43,909 nucleotides of DNA from Prevotella sp. (lineage in GTDB: Bacteria > Bacteroidota > Bacteroidia > Bacteroidales > Bacteroidaceae): the NCBI GenBank assembly GCA_017615355.1, contig JAGAAJ010000132.1:1-43909 (forward strand), written 5' to 3'. The position numbers and the translations under genes are program-made. Each line of letters begins with the position of its first letter. Position 1 is the stretch's first letter. Shown here piece after piece: positions 17,115 to 25,375 of this stretch. Under the pieces are notes generated by a model. It was not told the DNA's origin, did no database searches, and was given only the letters and a program-made list of their open reading frames with translations.

Positions 17115-17222
17115 GAGTTGAGAGTTTAGAGTTGAGAGACTTTTGTTGAAAGTTGAGAGACTTTTGTTGAGAGTTTAGAGTTTAGAGTTGAGGGTTGAGA
17201 GACTTTTGTTTAGAGTTGAGAG
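17111..17222 (+). repeat. TTGAGAGTT/TTTAGAGTTGAGAG word array between nudC and prmC
   Basis: Imperfect repeats of TTGAGAG, TTTAGAG and GAGACTTTTGTT fill the whole intergenic gap. The same family in the opposite orientation occurs at 21415-21446 before cysS and in frame inside cysS at 22752-22780. The spacers vary in length, so this is not a CRISPR array. Confidence 0.8.
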
Positions 17223-17225
17223 AAG

Positions 17226-18068
17226 GTGACGTTCCGTGAATTCTGGCAACCGCTGACAACTATCTATCCAGAGGATGAGGCCCGCTGGATAGGCCGCTTC
17301 GTGTTCGAAGAGAAATACGCTTTGACTCACGCCGACCTGCTGATGGGCAAGGAAACGGACATCGAAGAAGGTGAATTGCGGGAGCTGCAACAGCGTCTGC
17401 TGACAGGCGAGCCTGTGCAGTATGTCCTTGGCGAGGCGCCCTTTGGCGACCGTCTGTTCAAGGTGTCGCCTGCCGTGCTCATCCCCCGGCCTGAGACGCT
17501 GTGGCTCTGTCAAGGCATTGACCATCAACCCTCCACCCTCCACCATCCACCATCAACCATCCTCGACATCGGCACGGGCAGCGGCTGCATCGCCGTCACC
17601 ATCGCCCTCAATGCTCCGGCTACTCACGTCACCGCTTGGGACATCAGCGATGAGGCGCTGGCCATCGCCCGTGCCAATGCGGAGCGACTGCAGGCCGACG
17701 TGACCTTCGAGCAGCAGGATGCCCTCAACCCTCCCGATGATACCCGTCGCTGGGACGTTATCGTGAGTAATCCGCCCTATATCTGCGAGCAGGAGAAGGC
17801 GGCGATGGAGCACAATGTGCTCGATTTCGAACCTCACCTGGCGCTCTTCGTCCCGAATGACGATCCGCTGCGCTTCTACCGCGCCATCGGAAAGTATGCC
17901 GTGAAGGCCCTGCGCCCTGCAGGCCGCCTCTACTTCGAGATCAACCCCCTTTATGCAGAAGAGTTGTCGGAAATGCTGCAGGCGCAGGGCTTTGATGAAG
18001 TCCGCATCTGTCAAGACGACAACCAAAAAGACCGATACATCGTAGCATGGAAACAAAGAAACCAATGA
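17226..18068 (+). CDS. prmC: Peptide chain release factor N5-glutamine methyltransferase PrmC
   Basis: Methylates the GGQ glutamine of release factors RF1/RF2 using S-adenosylmethionine. Motifs: the N-terminal helical domain ending in GEPVQYVLGEAPF, LIPRPETLWL, the SAM-binding DIGTGSGCIA (residues 114-123), and catalytic NPPY (182-185). The start is a GTG, since no in-frame ATG precedes the conserved N-terminus. Between RPETLWL and DIGTGSG the family has only a few residues. Here about 13 extra residues (DHQPSTLHHPPST) are encoded by CCATCAACC/CCACCATC words, an apparent in-frame repeat insertion. The 3' end overlaps recX by 22 bp, indicating co-translation. Confidence 0.94.
   Translation: MTFREFWQPLTTIYPEDEARWIGRFVFEEKYALTHADLLMGKETDIEEGELRELQQRLLTGEPVQYVLGEAPFGDRLFKVSPAVLIPRPETLWLCQGIDHQPSTLHHPPSTILDIGTGSGCIAVTIALNAPATHVTAWDISDEALAIARANAERLQADVTFEQQDALNPPDDTRRWDVIVSNPPYICEQEKAAMEHNVLDFEPHLALFVPNDDPLRFYRAIGKYAVKALRPAGRLYFEINPLYAEELSEMLQAQGFDEVRICQDDNQKDRYIVAWKQRNQ
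17519..17563 (+). repeat. CCATCAACCCTCCACC word insertion inside prmC
   Basis: Tandem imperfect words (ACCATCAACC, CTCCACC, ACCATCC) encode DHQPSTLHHPPST directly before the SAM-binding strand. The reading frame is kept and the flanking conserved motifs are intact. Confidence 0.7.
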
Positions 18069-18535
18069 CAGGCCAGGAGGCCTTTTCGAAGCTCGCAGCC
18101 CTCTGTGCCCGCTCTGAGCATTGCCAGCACGACATGCTGGAGAAGATGCGCCAATGGGGCGTCAGCGACGAGGAGCAGGCCGAGGTGATGCAGCGCCTCG
18201 TCAATGGGCGCTATGTCGACGACAGCCGTTTTGCCCGTGCCTTCGTGATTGACAAGGTACGCTACAACAAATGGGGTCGGCGCAAGGTGGAGCAGGCCCT
18301 GTGGTTGAAGCATATCGACAAGTCTGTCGCCAACGAGGCACTCGATGACATCAGCGACGAGGAGTATCTCTCCGTGCTGCGGCCCCTGCTGAAGCAGAAA
18401 CGCAGGAGCACGAAGGCCCGGAGCGAGTACGAGCTGACGATGAAGCTCATCAAGTTCGCCCTCAGCCGCGGCTTTACGATGGACATCATCAGGCGATGCA
18501 TCGAAGTGGACGATGAGGACGAGTTTATGGACTAA
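18047..18535 (+). CDS. recX: Regulatory protein RecX
   Basis: Small helical protein that binds RecA filaments and modulates recombinase activity. The 162 residues show the three-helix repeats of the family: an early DMLEKMRQWGVSDEEQAEVMQ block, the hallmark GRYVDDSRFARAFV, KWGRRKVEQAL, and a C-terminal GFTMDIIRRCI block. It starts within the end of prmC and overlaps the start of comF by 23 bp, so prmC-recX-comF look translationally coupled. Confidence 0.93.
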   Translation: METKKPMTGQEAFSKLAALCARSEHCQHDMLEKMRQWGVSDEEQAEVMQRLVNGRYVDDSRFARAFVIDKVRYNKWGRRKVEQALWLKHIDKSVANEALDDISDEEYLSVLRPLLKQKRRSTKARSEYELTMKLIKFALSRGFTMDIIRRCIEVDDEDEFMD

Positions 18536-19211
18536 GCTGCTCGACGTCATCTCGCCACGTCCCTGTGCCATTTGCGGCGAGCGTCTCTCAGCCAACGAGC
18601 TGGTGCTCTGCGGCGTTTGCCACATGCACCTGCCCGTGACGCATTTTGAGCAAAAGCCCTTGGACAATCCTATGGCACGGCTCTTCTGGGGACGCTTTCC
18701 TGTGGAGCGTGCCGCCGCCCTGTTCTTCTACGAGCCGCAGGCCCCTGTCAGCCGGATCATCTATGACATGAAGTATCACAACATGCCCGAGGTGGCCCGG
18801 AATATGGGCATCATCACGGCACGCCGCTTTGCCGCCAGCGGATTCTTCGACGGTATTGATGCCCTTGTGCCCATGCCCATCACGTGGCGAAGGAAATGGA
18901 AGCGCGGCTACAACCAGAGCTATGAGATAGCGCGAGGCATCAGCGAGGTCACCCGCCTCCCAATATTTAAAGATGTGGTGAAGCGCGTCCGCTTCAAGCA
19001 GAGCCAGACACGCCAGCACGCCTGGGAGCGCCTGCACAACGTCGACGATGCCTTCCGCCTCGTCCGTCCTGAGAAGATAGGCGGCCTGCATCTCCTCCTC
19101 ATCGACGACATCGTCACTACCGGTGCCACCGCCACCGCCTGTGCCTGCGAGCTGGCGAAGGCTTCGGGCGTGCGCATCAGCATCCTCTCCCTCGGGCTTA
19201 CAAAGTCGTAG
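18513..19211 (+). CDS. comF: ComF-family amidophosphoribosyltransferase-like protein
   Basis: A 232-residue ComF/GntX-type protein. An N-terminal zinc finger (Cys18, 21, 33, 36 in CAICGE and CGVC) precedes the phosphoribosyltransferase fold with VPMPITWRRKWKRGYNQ and the PRPP-binding loop LLLIDDIVTTGAT (about residues 193-205). ComF proteins are linked to DNA uptake in competent bacteria; in Bacteroidetes the role is unclear. It overlaps recX. The only in-frame ATG is at 18513. Three tandem palindromes follow the stop by about 50 bases. Confidence 0.9.
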   Translation: MRTSLWTKLLDVISPRPCAICGERLSANELVLCGVCHMHLPVTHFEQKPLDNPMARLFWGRFPVERAAALFFYEPQAPVSRIIYDMKYHNMPEVARNMGIITARRFAASGFFDGIDALVPMPITWRRKWKRGYNQSYEIARGISEVTRLPIFKDVVKRVRFKQSQTRQHAWERLHNVDDAFRLVRPEKIGGLHLLLIDDIVTTGATATACACELAKASGVRISILSLGLTKS

Positions 19212-19260
19212 GCCGTTTTCGGGGCTTTGCCTATCGTTTTTTTTGCTTTTCCCAGAAAAA

Positions 19261-19317
19261 TCCCAAGGCCTGGGAAAAAAGTCCCACGGCCTGGGACAAA
19301 AGTCCCAAGGCTTGGGA
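19261..19317. repeat. Three tandem palindromes TCCCAAGGCCTGGGA
   Basis: Units at 19261-19275, 19281-19297 and 19302-19317 each form a perfect or near-perfect palindrome (TCCCAAGGCCTGGGA, GTCCCACGGCCTGGGAC, TCCCAAGGCTTGGGA), separated by A-rich linkers at a period of about 20 bp. The last runs into TTTTTC, so it could end comF transcription. The tandem arrangement is unlike a simple terminator. Confidence 0.8.
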
Positions 19318-19334
19318 TTTTTCTCGCTTATTCG

Positions 19335-19342
19335 TATCTTTG
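19335..19342 (+). promoter_or_regulatory. -7 element TATCTTTG after the palindrome array
   Basis: TATCTTTG lies 18 bp after the last palindrome and 118 bp before argD. No good -33 element is seen; it may be a second, upstream promoter. Confidence 0.4.
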
Positions 19343-19395
19343 CCGCTGTCGTGGCTAAGTTACTACGTCTCGGAAGAAAAAACAAACGAATTTGT

Positions 19396-19426
19396 TTTGT
19401 TCTTCTCTCGACTTTTCGTACCTTTG
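19396..19426 (+). promoter_or_regulatory. Bacteroidetes-type promoter for argD
   Basis: TTTG at 19396-19399, 19 bp, then TACCTTTG at 19419-19426, both matching the consensus, 34 bp before the argD ATG at 19461. Confidence 0.75.
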
Positions 19427-19460
19427 CACCCAAAGAATCTCACAAAAGAAAGGAAACAAC

Positions 19461-20603
19461 ATGAAACTATTCGACGTTTATCCCCTCTTCGACGTGAACA
19501 TTGTCAAGGGCAAAGGCTGCCGCGTCTGGGACGACAAGGGGCAGGAGTATCTCGACCTCTATGGCGGTCATGCGGTCATCAGCATCGGACATTCGCATCC
19601 ACATTATATAGAGAAGGTGACGGAGCAGTTGAACAAAATCGCCTTCTACTCGAACTCTGTAGTCAACAAGCTGCAGGTGGAGCTGGCTGAGCGTTTGGGC
19701 AAGGCCAGTGGCTATGAAGACTATCGGCTCTTCTTGATCAACAGCGGCGCCGAGGCCAACGAGAACGCGCTGAAGCTGGCGTCGTTCAAGACGGGCAACG
19801 TGCGTGTGCTCTCCTGCGAGGGCGCTTTCCACGGACGTACCTCTCTGGCCGTGGAGGTGACACACAACCGTAAGATTGTGGCACCCATCAACGACAACCA
19901 CCATGTGCGCTTCCTGCCGCTGAACGACCTGGAGCCGTGGATTCGTGAGTTGTCACGCGGTGGCATCGCCGCCGTCATCCTCGAGTGCATTCAGGGCGTG
20001 GGTGGCATCCAGATGGCTACGCCCGAGTTCGCGCAGAAGCTGTCCTATGCCTGCAAACGCTACCACGTGCCCCTCATCGCCGACGAGATTCAGTGCGGCT
20101 ACGGACGTAGCGGCAAGTTCTTCGCACACCAGTGGCTGGGCATCAAGCCCGACATCATCACGATGGCGAAGGGCATTGCCAACGGCTTCCCCATGGGCGC
20201 TGTGATGATCAGCCCTGAGTTTGAGGCCGTCTATGGTCAGCTGGGCACCACCTTCGGCGGCAATCACCTGGCCTGTGCAGCCGCCTTGGCTACGCTCGAT
20301 GTGGTGGAGGACGAAGGACTGATTGAGAACGCCCGTGTCATCGGCGACTATCTGATGGAGGGCATCCGTAATATCGGCAGTTCGCATATCAAGGAGGTAC
20401 GTGGTCGCGGCCTGATGATTGGCATCGAGCTCGACATGCCGCATAAGATGGTGCGCAAGCCCCTCATCAAGCACGAGCATTGCTTCACGGGCGCTGCCGG
20501 CCAGAACATCCTGCGCCTGTTGCCGCCGCTGTGTCTCACCAAGGCCGATGCCGATGATTTCATCGAAAGACTGATTAGAGTACAACCAGAGGAGGATGAG
20601 TAA
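19461..20603 (+). CDS. argD: Acetylornithine/N-succinylornithine aminotransferase
   Basis: Class III PLP-dependent aminotransferase that makes N-acyl-ornithine from the N-acyl-glutamate semialdehyde in arginine synthesis. The 380-residue sequence has FLINSGAEANENALKLA, AFHGRTSLAVEVT, the LIADEIQCGYGRSGKFFA block with the cofactor-binding Asp, and TMAKGIANGFPMG, where Lys237 should hold PLP. The start is the ATG at 19461, behind a clear promoter; the frame extends further upstream across that promoter. It overlaps proC by eight bases. Whether the acyl group is acetyl or succinyl is not readable here; Bacteroides species use the succinyl route. Confidence 0.92.
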   Translation: MKLFDVYPLFDVNIVKGKGCRVWDDKGQEYLDLYGGHAVISIGHSHPHYIEKVTEQLNKIAFYSNSVVNKLQVELAERLGKASGYEDYRLFLINSGAEANENALKLASFKTGNVRVLSCEGAFHGRTSLAVEVTHNRKIVAPINDNHHVRFLPLNDLEPWIRELSRGGIAAVILECIQGVGGIQMATPEFAQKLSYACKRYHVPLIADEIQCGYGRSGKFFAHQWLGIKPDIITMAKGIANGFPMGAVMISPEFEAVYGQLGTTFGGNHLACAAALATLDVVEDEGLIENARVIGDYLMEGIRNIGSSHIKEVRGRGLMIGIELDMPHKMVRKPLIKHEHCFTGAAGQNILRLLPPLCLTKADADDFIERLIRVQPEEDE

Positions 20604-21384
20604 GATGAAGATAACGATGATAGGCGCTGGCGCTATGGGCGGCGCCACCGTTGAAGGCCTGCTGAAGGCTGGCCACGAAGGGAAGGATATCTGCGTAAGC
20701 GACCCGTCGGCCGCTGTGCTCGATAAGTTCGCTGCCAAGGGTGTTTGCACTACCACAGACAACGGCAAGGCCGTCAGTGAGGCCGACGTGGTGATGGTGG
20801 TCGTAAAACCTTGGCTGGTGGAGCAGGTGCTGACCGGCATCAAGGATGTCCTGCAGCCCAATAGGCAGACGCTGGTGGTGATCGCTGCCGGCGTGAAGTC
20901 GGAGAGCATCAAGGGCTGGCTGGGCAATCAGTGCCCGCCGCTGTTCCTCTGCATCCCCAATATCGCCATTGCGCAGCTGCAAAGCATGACCTTCCTCGTC
21001 CCGTGTGTTGCGACTCAGCCGCAACAGACAGAACAGGTGAAGACCCTCTTCGAGGAGATGGGCCAGGTGCTCATCACCGACGAGCAGCACCTCGCAGCCG
21101 GTACGACGCTGGCCTCTTGCGGCATTGCCTACGCTATGCGCTATATCCGTGCGGCCTCTGAGGGCGGCGTGGAGCTGGGCTTCAAGGCCGACGATGCCAA
21201 GAACATCGTCATGCAGACGATGAAAGGCGCCGTGGAGCTGCTGCAGAGCAGCGGTATGCACCCCGAGCAGGCCATCGACCTGGTGACGACTCCTGGCGGT
21301 GTGACCATCAAGGGCCTTAACGAGATGGAGCACGCAGGCTTCACCTCCGCCGTCATCCGCGGACTGAAGGCAGGAGCGAAATAA
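20596..21384 (+). CDS. proC: Pyrroline-5-carboxylate reductase ProC
   Basis: Last enzyme of proline synthesis, reducing pyrroline-5-carboxylate with NAD(P)H. The 262 residues start with the Rossmann motif MIGAGAMGGA, continue with VVVKPWLVEQVL, and end with the family signature for proline/substrate binding (LVTTPGGVTIKGLNEME). The ATG at 20596 overlaps the argD stop; an ATG at 20605 is an alternative. Together with proA and proB on the opposite strand at 26.4-28.4 kb it completes the proline pathway. Confidence 0.95.
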   Translation: MSKMKITMIGAGAMGGATVEGLLKAGHEGKDICVSDPSAAVLDKFAAKGVCTTTDNGKAVSEADVVMVVVKPWLVEQVLTGIKDVLQPNRQTLVVIAAGVKSESIKGWLGNQCPPLFLCIPNIAIAQLQSMTFLVPCVATQPQQTEQVKTLFEEMGQVLITDEQHLAAGTTLASCGIAYAMRYIRAASEGGVELGFKADDAKNIVMQTMKGAVELLQSSGMHPEQAIDLVTTPGGVTIKGLNEMEHAGFTSAVIRGLKAGAK

Positions 21385-21446
21385 CGAAAACGAATACGAA
21401 AACGAAAGGAAACGTCTCTCAACACTAAACACTCAACTCTCAACAA
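21385..21446 (+). repeat. AACGAAAACGAATACG and CTCAACACTCAACTCTC words before cysS
   Basis: The gap between proC and cysS holds imperfect AACGAAAACG repeats, then CTCTCAACACTAAACACTCAACTCTCAAC-type words. The latter are the reverse complement of the TTGAGAG family at 17111-17222. Confidence 0.7.
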
Positions 21447-21450
21447 AACA

Positions 21451-22950
21451 ATGGAATCAAGACTTGTCATCTACAATACACTGACACGACAGAAAGAACG
21501 CTTTGAGCCGCTGCACGCCCCCAACGTGGGCATGTATGTCTGCGGCCCCACCGTCTACGGCGACCCGCATCTGGGCCACGCCCGTCCTGCCATCACTTTC
21601 GATATTCTCTTACGCTACTTGAAGCACTTGGGCTACAAGGTGCGCTATGTGCGTAACATCACCGACGTGGGCCACTTGGAGCACGACGCCGACGAGGGCG
21701 AGGACAAGATTGCCAAGAAGGCCCGCCTGGAGCAGCTGGAGCCGATGGAGATAGCGCAATACTACACCCGCCGCTATCATCAGGCTATGGACTCGATGGG
21801 CGTGCTGCGTCCCAGCATCGAGCCCTGCGCCACCGGTCATATCATCGAGCAGCAGCAGCTGGTGCAGCAGATTCTCGACAATGGCTTTGCCTACGAGAGC
21901 AACGGCAGCATCTACTTCGACATTGAGGCTTACAACAAGCAATATCAGTACGGCATCCTCAGCGGACGCTCTTTGGAGAACGTGAAGGACGCCAGCCGCG
22001 AGTTGGACGGGGTGGGGGAGAAACGCCATCAGGCTGACTTCGCCCTGTGGAAGAAGGCTCAGCCCGAGCACATCATGCGCTGGCCTTCGCCTTGGAGCGA
22101 CGGCTTCCCTGGCTGGCATTGCGAGTGCACCGCAATGGGCCGCAAGTACCTCGGCGAGGAGTTCGATATTCACGGCGGCGGTATGGACCTCGTCTTCCCT
22201 CACCATGAGTGCGAGATTGCTCAGGCGCAGGCCGCTATGGGGCATCAGGCCGTGAAGTATTGGATGCACAACAACATGATCACCATCAACGGGCAGAAGA
22301 TGGGTAAGTCGCTCGGCAACTTCATCACCTTGGAGCAGTTCTTTACGGGAAAGCATGAGCTGCTGACAAAGCCCTACTCGCCCATGACCATCCGCTTCTT
22401 CATCCTCTCTGCCCATTACCGCGGCACCGTCGACTTCAGCGACGAGGCACTGCAGGCCGCTGAGAAAGGCTTGGAGAAACTGACCAACGCCATCGCCGAC
22501 CTCGAGCGCATTGCGGTTTCCCCGCAATGTGACGCCGAAACGGAGAAGGTGGTCAAGTCCCTCCGCAACCGCTGCTACGACGCCATGAACGACGACCTGG
22601 CCACGCCGCAGGTTATCAGCATCCTCTTCGAGGCTGCCACCGTCGTCAACCGTCTCGTCGATCACAAGGCCACCATCTGCGCCGAATGCCTGAAGGAGCT
22701 GAAAGAGGTGATGCACCTCTTCGCCGAGGACATCCTCGGACTGCAAAGTCACTCAACTCTCAACTCTCAACACTCAACAGACCGCGAGGAGGCTTTTGGC
22801 AAGGTCGTTGACATGGTGCTCGACCTCCGCGCCAAGGCCAAGGCCGCCAAGGACTGGGCCACCAGTGACCAGATTCGCGACGCCCTCGCCCAGGCCGGCT
22901 TCGAGGTGAAGGACACCAAGGACGGCGTCACTTGGAAGCTGAATGTTTGA
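21451..22950 (+). CDS. cysS: Cysteinyl-tRNA synthetase CysS with a repeat-derived insertion
   Basis: Class I aminoacyl-tRNA synthetase charging tRNA-Cys. Motifs in order: zinc ligand Cys31 in [18 protein letters not shown] with the HIGH-type HLGH at 40-43, the [12 protein letters not shown] and [10 protein letters not shown] zinc-site blocks, and KMGKS (residues 283-287). A DALR helical domain follows. At about residues 432-445 the sequence [11 protein letters not shown] interrupts the C-terminal region; it is encoded by CACTCAACTCTCAACTCTCAAC words identical in type to the upstream spacer. The remainder ([33 protein letters not shown]) is family-typical, so the insertion lies in a linker. 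Confidence 0.96.
   Translation: MESRLVIYNTLTRQKERFEPLHAPNVGMYVCGPTVYGDPHLGHARPAITFDILLRYLKHLGYKVRYVRNITDVGHLEHDADEGEDKIAKKARLEQLEPMEIAQYYTRRYHQAMDSMGVLRPSIEPCATGHIIEQQQLVQQILDNGFAYESNGSIYFDIEAYNKQYQYGILSGRSLENVKDASRELDGVGEKRHQADFALWKKAQPEHIMRWPSPWSDGFPGWHCECTAMGRKYLGEEFDIHGGGMDLVFPHHECEIAQAQAAMGHQAVKYWMHNNMITINGQKMGKSLGNFITLEQFFTGKHELLTKPYSPMTIRFFILSAHYRGTVDFSDEALQAAEKGLEKLTNAIADLERIAVSPQCDAETEKVVKSLRNRCYDAMNDDLATPQVISILFEAATVVNRLVDHKATICAECLKELKEVMHLFAEDILGLQSHSTLNSQHSTDREEAFGKVVDMVLDLRAKAKAAKDWATSDQIRDALAQAGFEVKDTKDGVTWKLNV
22750..22780 (+). repeat. CACTCAACTCTCAACTC word insertion inside cysS
   Basis: Words of seven to eight bases (ACTCAACT, CTCAACT, CTCAACAC) encode [10 protein letters not shown]. 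They match the intergenic words at 21415-21446, only 1.3 kb upstream. Confidence 0.75.
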
Positions 22951-22957
22951 CGAAGAG

Positions 22958-23008
22958 AATGTTCCCAATCCCCAAACGACCAAACGCCCAATCCCCCAAA
23001 CGACCAAC
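22958..23008 (+). repeat. CCCAATCCCCAAACGACC word repeat before the TonB-like gene
   Basis: Two imperfect copies of CCCAATCCCC(C)AAACGACCAA(A/C) fill the spacer between cysS and the next ATG at 23010. Confidence 0.65.
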
Positions 23009-23009
23009 C

Positions 23010-23720
23010 ATGAAACAAGGACAGCACACTTGCAACACGCTGAAGGCTATCCGCAAGCAGATAGCTGAGGCCAATGAGATAGAGTACGAACCGGTTGAGT
23101 GCACCCACGAAGGCGACTGCGCCGGCACCTGCCCTGCCTGCGAGGCTGAGGTGCGCTATCTGGAAGGCGAGCTCAGCAAACGCAGCCGCCTGGGAAAGAA
23201 GGTGGCTGTAGTCGGTATCGCCGCCGGTATGGCTTCGCTGGCAAGCTGCGGCATCGTCAGGGTTTTCCAGCCGCCCCTTGCCGGCATCCCCGTGATGCCA
23301 AATGACCCGTCAGTCATGGCCAATGACAGCACACAAGAACAGCTGACAGGCAAACAGCTTGTAACTACCGTTGACAGCATCCAGCCTGTAAAAGCCAACG
23401 AAACGGTGCTGGATGGCGTCGTAGAGGAATCCGCCCATTTCCGTGGGGGTAAAACAGCTCTGCAGGAATATCTGAAAGCCAACATCCGATATCCCGACGG
23501 GGAATGTGTCCAAGGCCGAGTTGTTGTCAGCTTCAATGTAGGAAAAGACGGCTCGATCAGCAATGCGAAAGTGGTAAGATCACTTAGTCCGGCTTATGAT
23601 AAGGAAACCCTGCGTTTGGTGAATGCAATGCCTAAATGGCATCCCGGCAAACAGCTCGGCCAGGCGGTGGATACCAAGTATACCATGCCCATCGAGTTCA
23701 CCTATCACACTCAACCTTGA
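23010..23720 (+). CDS. TonB-like energy-transducer family protein with Cys-rich N-terminal module
   Basis: A 236-residue protein. The N-terminal 50 residues contain a four-Cys cluster (Cys31, 37, 41, 44 in CTHEGDCAGTCPAC), probably metal-binding. A hydrophobic segment (about 64-83: VAVVGIAAGMASLASC) could be a membrane anchor or uncleaved lipoprotein-like signal. The last 80 residues look like a TonB C-terminal domain: ANIRYPDG, GRVVVSFNVGKDGSI, and AMPKWHPGKQLGQAV. TonB links proton-motive force to outer-membrane transporters. This one lacks the long Pro/Lys spacer of classical TonB, so it may act in another envelope role. The start is the ATG at 23010; the longer frame covers repeat words. 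Confidence 0.8.
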   Translation: MKQGQHTCNTLKAIRKQIAEANEIEYEPVECTHEGDCAGTCPACEAEVRYLEGELSKRSRLGKKVAVVGIAAGMASLASCGIVRVFQPPLAGIPVMPNDPSVMANDSTQEQLTGKQLVTTVDSIQPVKANETVLDGVVEESAHFRGGKTALQEYLKANIRYPDGECVQGRVVVSFNVGKDGSISNAKVVRSLSPAYDKETLRLVNAMPKWHPGKQLGQAVDTKYTMPIEFTYHTQP

Positions 23721-24329
23721 GTGAAGGCTCCGCTCATAGCCATCGCCCGCCATCGGCTCACCGTCGATGGAGAGGGTGTCACTACGCTGGTGGCCTTTCA
23801 TGGCTGTCCTTTGCGTTGCCGCTATTGTCTGAACCGCCAATGCTGGGAGCCGGAAGGCATTAGTCAATGGATAACGCCCGAGGAGCTGGTAGACGAGCTG
23901 ATGAAGGACAACCTCTATTTTCTTGCTACAGATGGCGGCGTCTGCTTTGGCGGCGGTGAGCCCCTGCTCTACAGCGATTTCATTGTACAATTCTGTCAGC
24001 TCTGCCCGAAGGAGTGGCATATCTATTTGGAGTCGTCGCTCAACGTGCCGAGTGAGCGACTTGAGGCCGTCATCCCCTACGTACATCATTATTATATAGA
24101 TGTGAAGGACATGAATCCCGACATCTACCACCGCTACACGGGCGGCACTCCTGCCCTTGTTCAGCAGAATCTTCGTCTCTTGGCCGACAGGCATCTGCAG
24201 GAGCGTATCACTCTCCGCCTGCCCCTTATCAAGGACTATAACAATGATGGCGACCGCCAAAGCAGCCGCCATCAGCTCGGGGTCATGGGCTATACCCGTT
24301 TTGACCTTTTTGAATATGTGACCCTCTAA
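23721..24329 (+). CDS. Radical SAM protein, glycyl-radical-enzyme activase-like
   Basis: A 202-residue radical SAM enzyme. The 4Fe-4S ligands are C-x3-C-x2-C in HGCPLRCRYC (Cys29, 33, 36). GVCFGGGEPLL is the GGE SAM-binding block, and IDVKDMNPDIYHRYTG is typical of pyruvate formate-lyase activases. No glycyl radical enzyme is adjacent, so the substrate protein is unknown. The start is a GTG placed directly after the TGA of the TonB-like gene (23718-23720), suggesting coupled translation. It is shorter than PflA (about 245). It converges with terC, eight bases away. Confidence 0.85.
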   Translation: MKAPLIAIARHRLTVDGEGVTTLVAFHGCPLRCRYCLNRQCWEPEGISQWITPEELVDELMKDNLYFLATDGGVCFGGGEPLLYSDFIVQFCQLCPKEWHIYLESSLNVPSERLEAVIPYVHHYYIDVKDMNPDIYHRYTGGTPALVQQNLRLLADRHLQERITLRLPLIKDYNNDGDRQSSRHQLGVMGYTRFDLFEYVTL

Positions 24330-24337
24330 GTAGGGAT

Positions 24338-25372
24338 TTATTGCTGCGCTTTCTCCTTCTTCTTTGATACCAGCACGGACAAGCCCATCGACAGCACCAG
24401 CAAGCCGAAGATGATGGCCAGCGACAGCGGCGTGGGCACCTCGATGTGGGGCATGTTCAGGTCGAGGCCCAGCCACGAGCCAATCTGGTTGATGTACTCG
24501 TTCATGGCCAGCAGCATCTTGATGCCTACGAAGATGAGGATGATGCCCAGACCGTATTTCAGATAGGTGAAATACTTGGCCACGGCGGCGAGGGCGAAGT
24601 AAAGGGCTCGCAGACCGAGGATGGCGAAGATATTCGACGTCAGCACGATGAATGGGTCGCGGCTCACGGAGAACACGGCGGGGATGCTATCCACGGCGAA
24701 GGCCACATCGGTAGTCTCGATGACTATCAGCGCGATGAACAATGGCGTGGCCACACGACGCAGTTTCTTTCCTCCTTCCTCTTTCCTCTTTCCACTTTCC
24801 TCCAAGACGAAGAACTTGTCCTCGTGCATCTTGTCGGTGACGGGGAAGAATCGCTTAAAGAGCTTGACGATGAAGTTGTTGCCTGGGTCGGTCTGTGCCT
24901 CCTCGTCGTGGGTGAACATCTTTGAGCCGGTGTAGAGCAGGAACAGGCCGAAGAGGCCAAGTATCCACTCGAAGCGCTCCACCATAGCGGCGCCGGCGAA
25001 GATAAACACGCTGCGCAGCACCAACGCGCCGAAGATGCCCCAGAAGAGCACCTCGTGCTGGTATTTCCTCTTGATGGCGAAATAGGAGAAGAGCATGAGG
25101 AAGACGAAGAGGTTGTCCATCGACAGCGACTTCTCTATCAAGTAGCCCGCCAGAAACTCCATCGCCTTCTCATGCGGCTCTTCTGGATAGAGGAAGTAGA
25201 TGCCGGCGCAGAACACGAGCGACACGCCAATCCACACGGCGGTCATCTTCAGCGCCTCCTTTACACCCACCTCGTGCTGGCCTTTCTTGCCGAACATCTT
25301 CAGGTCGGCAATCAGCATGATAAACACCAGTACGTAGAACAGGATCCACGCCCAAAGAGGAAGAATATCCAT
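24338..25372 (-). CDS. TerC/Alx-family integral membrane protein
   Basis: A 344-residue TerC-family protein with about nine hydrophobic helices. The family signatures are SLSMDNLFVFLMLFSYF and ATPLFIALIVIETTDVAFAVDSIPAVFSV; the Asp residues in the helices are the likely metal-contact sites. TerC/Alx proteins are associated with manganese export and metal handling. A Lys/Glu-rich segment (ESGKRKEEGGKKLRR, about 24764-24810) lies in the cytosolic loop before the ATPLFIALI helix, encoded by CCTCTTTCCTCTTTCCACTTTCC words, another in-frame repeat. It is the last gene of proB-proA-argF'-terC, three bases after argF'. Confidence 0.88.
   Translation of the reverse strand: MDILPLWAWILFYVLVFIMLIADLKMFGKKGQHEVGVKEALKMTAVWIGVSLVFCAGIYFLYPEEPHEKAMEFLAGYLIEKSLSMDNLFVFLMLFSYFAIKRKYQHEVLFWGIFGALVLRSVFIFAGAAMVERFEWILGLFGLFLLYTGSKMFTHDEEAQTDPGNNFIVKLFKRFFPVTDKMHEDKFFVLEESGKRKEEGGKKLRRVATPLFIALIVIETTDVAFAVDSIPAVFSVSRDPFIVLTSNIFAILGLRALYFALAAVAKYFTYLKYGLGIILIFVGIKMLLAMNEYINQIGSWLGLDLNMPHIEVPTPLSLAIIFGLLVLSMGLSVLVSKKKEKAQQ
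24773..24806 (-). repeat. CCTTCCTCTTTCCTCTTTCCACTTTCC words inside terC
   Basis: Read on the gene strand these are GGAAAGTGGAAAGAGGAAAG words, the same family as the inverted pair in queE. They encode GKRKEEGGKK in a cytosolic loop. Confidence 0.65.
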
Positions 25373-25375
25373 ATC

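Noticed and set aside
17111-17222. CRISPR array
   Set aside because: Repeats are 7-14 bases, imperfect and without unique spacers of constant length; no cas genes are nearby.
21610-22752. Open frame of about 380 codons opposite cysS
   Set aside because: It is a shadow of the GC-rich cysS coding sequence; the real gene shows HLGH and KMGKS.
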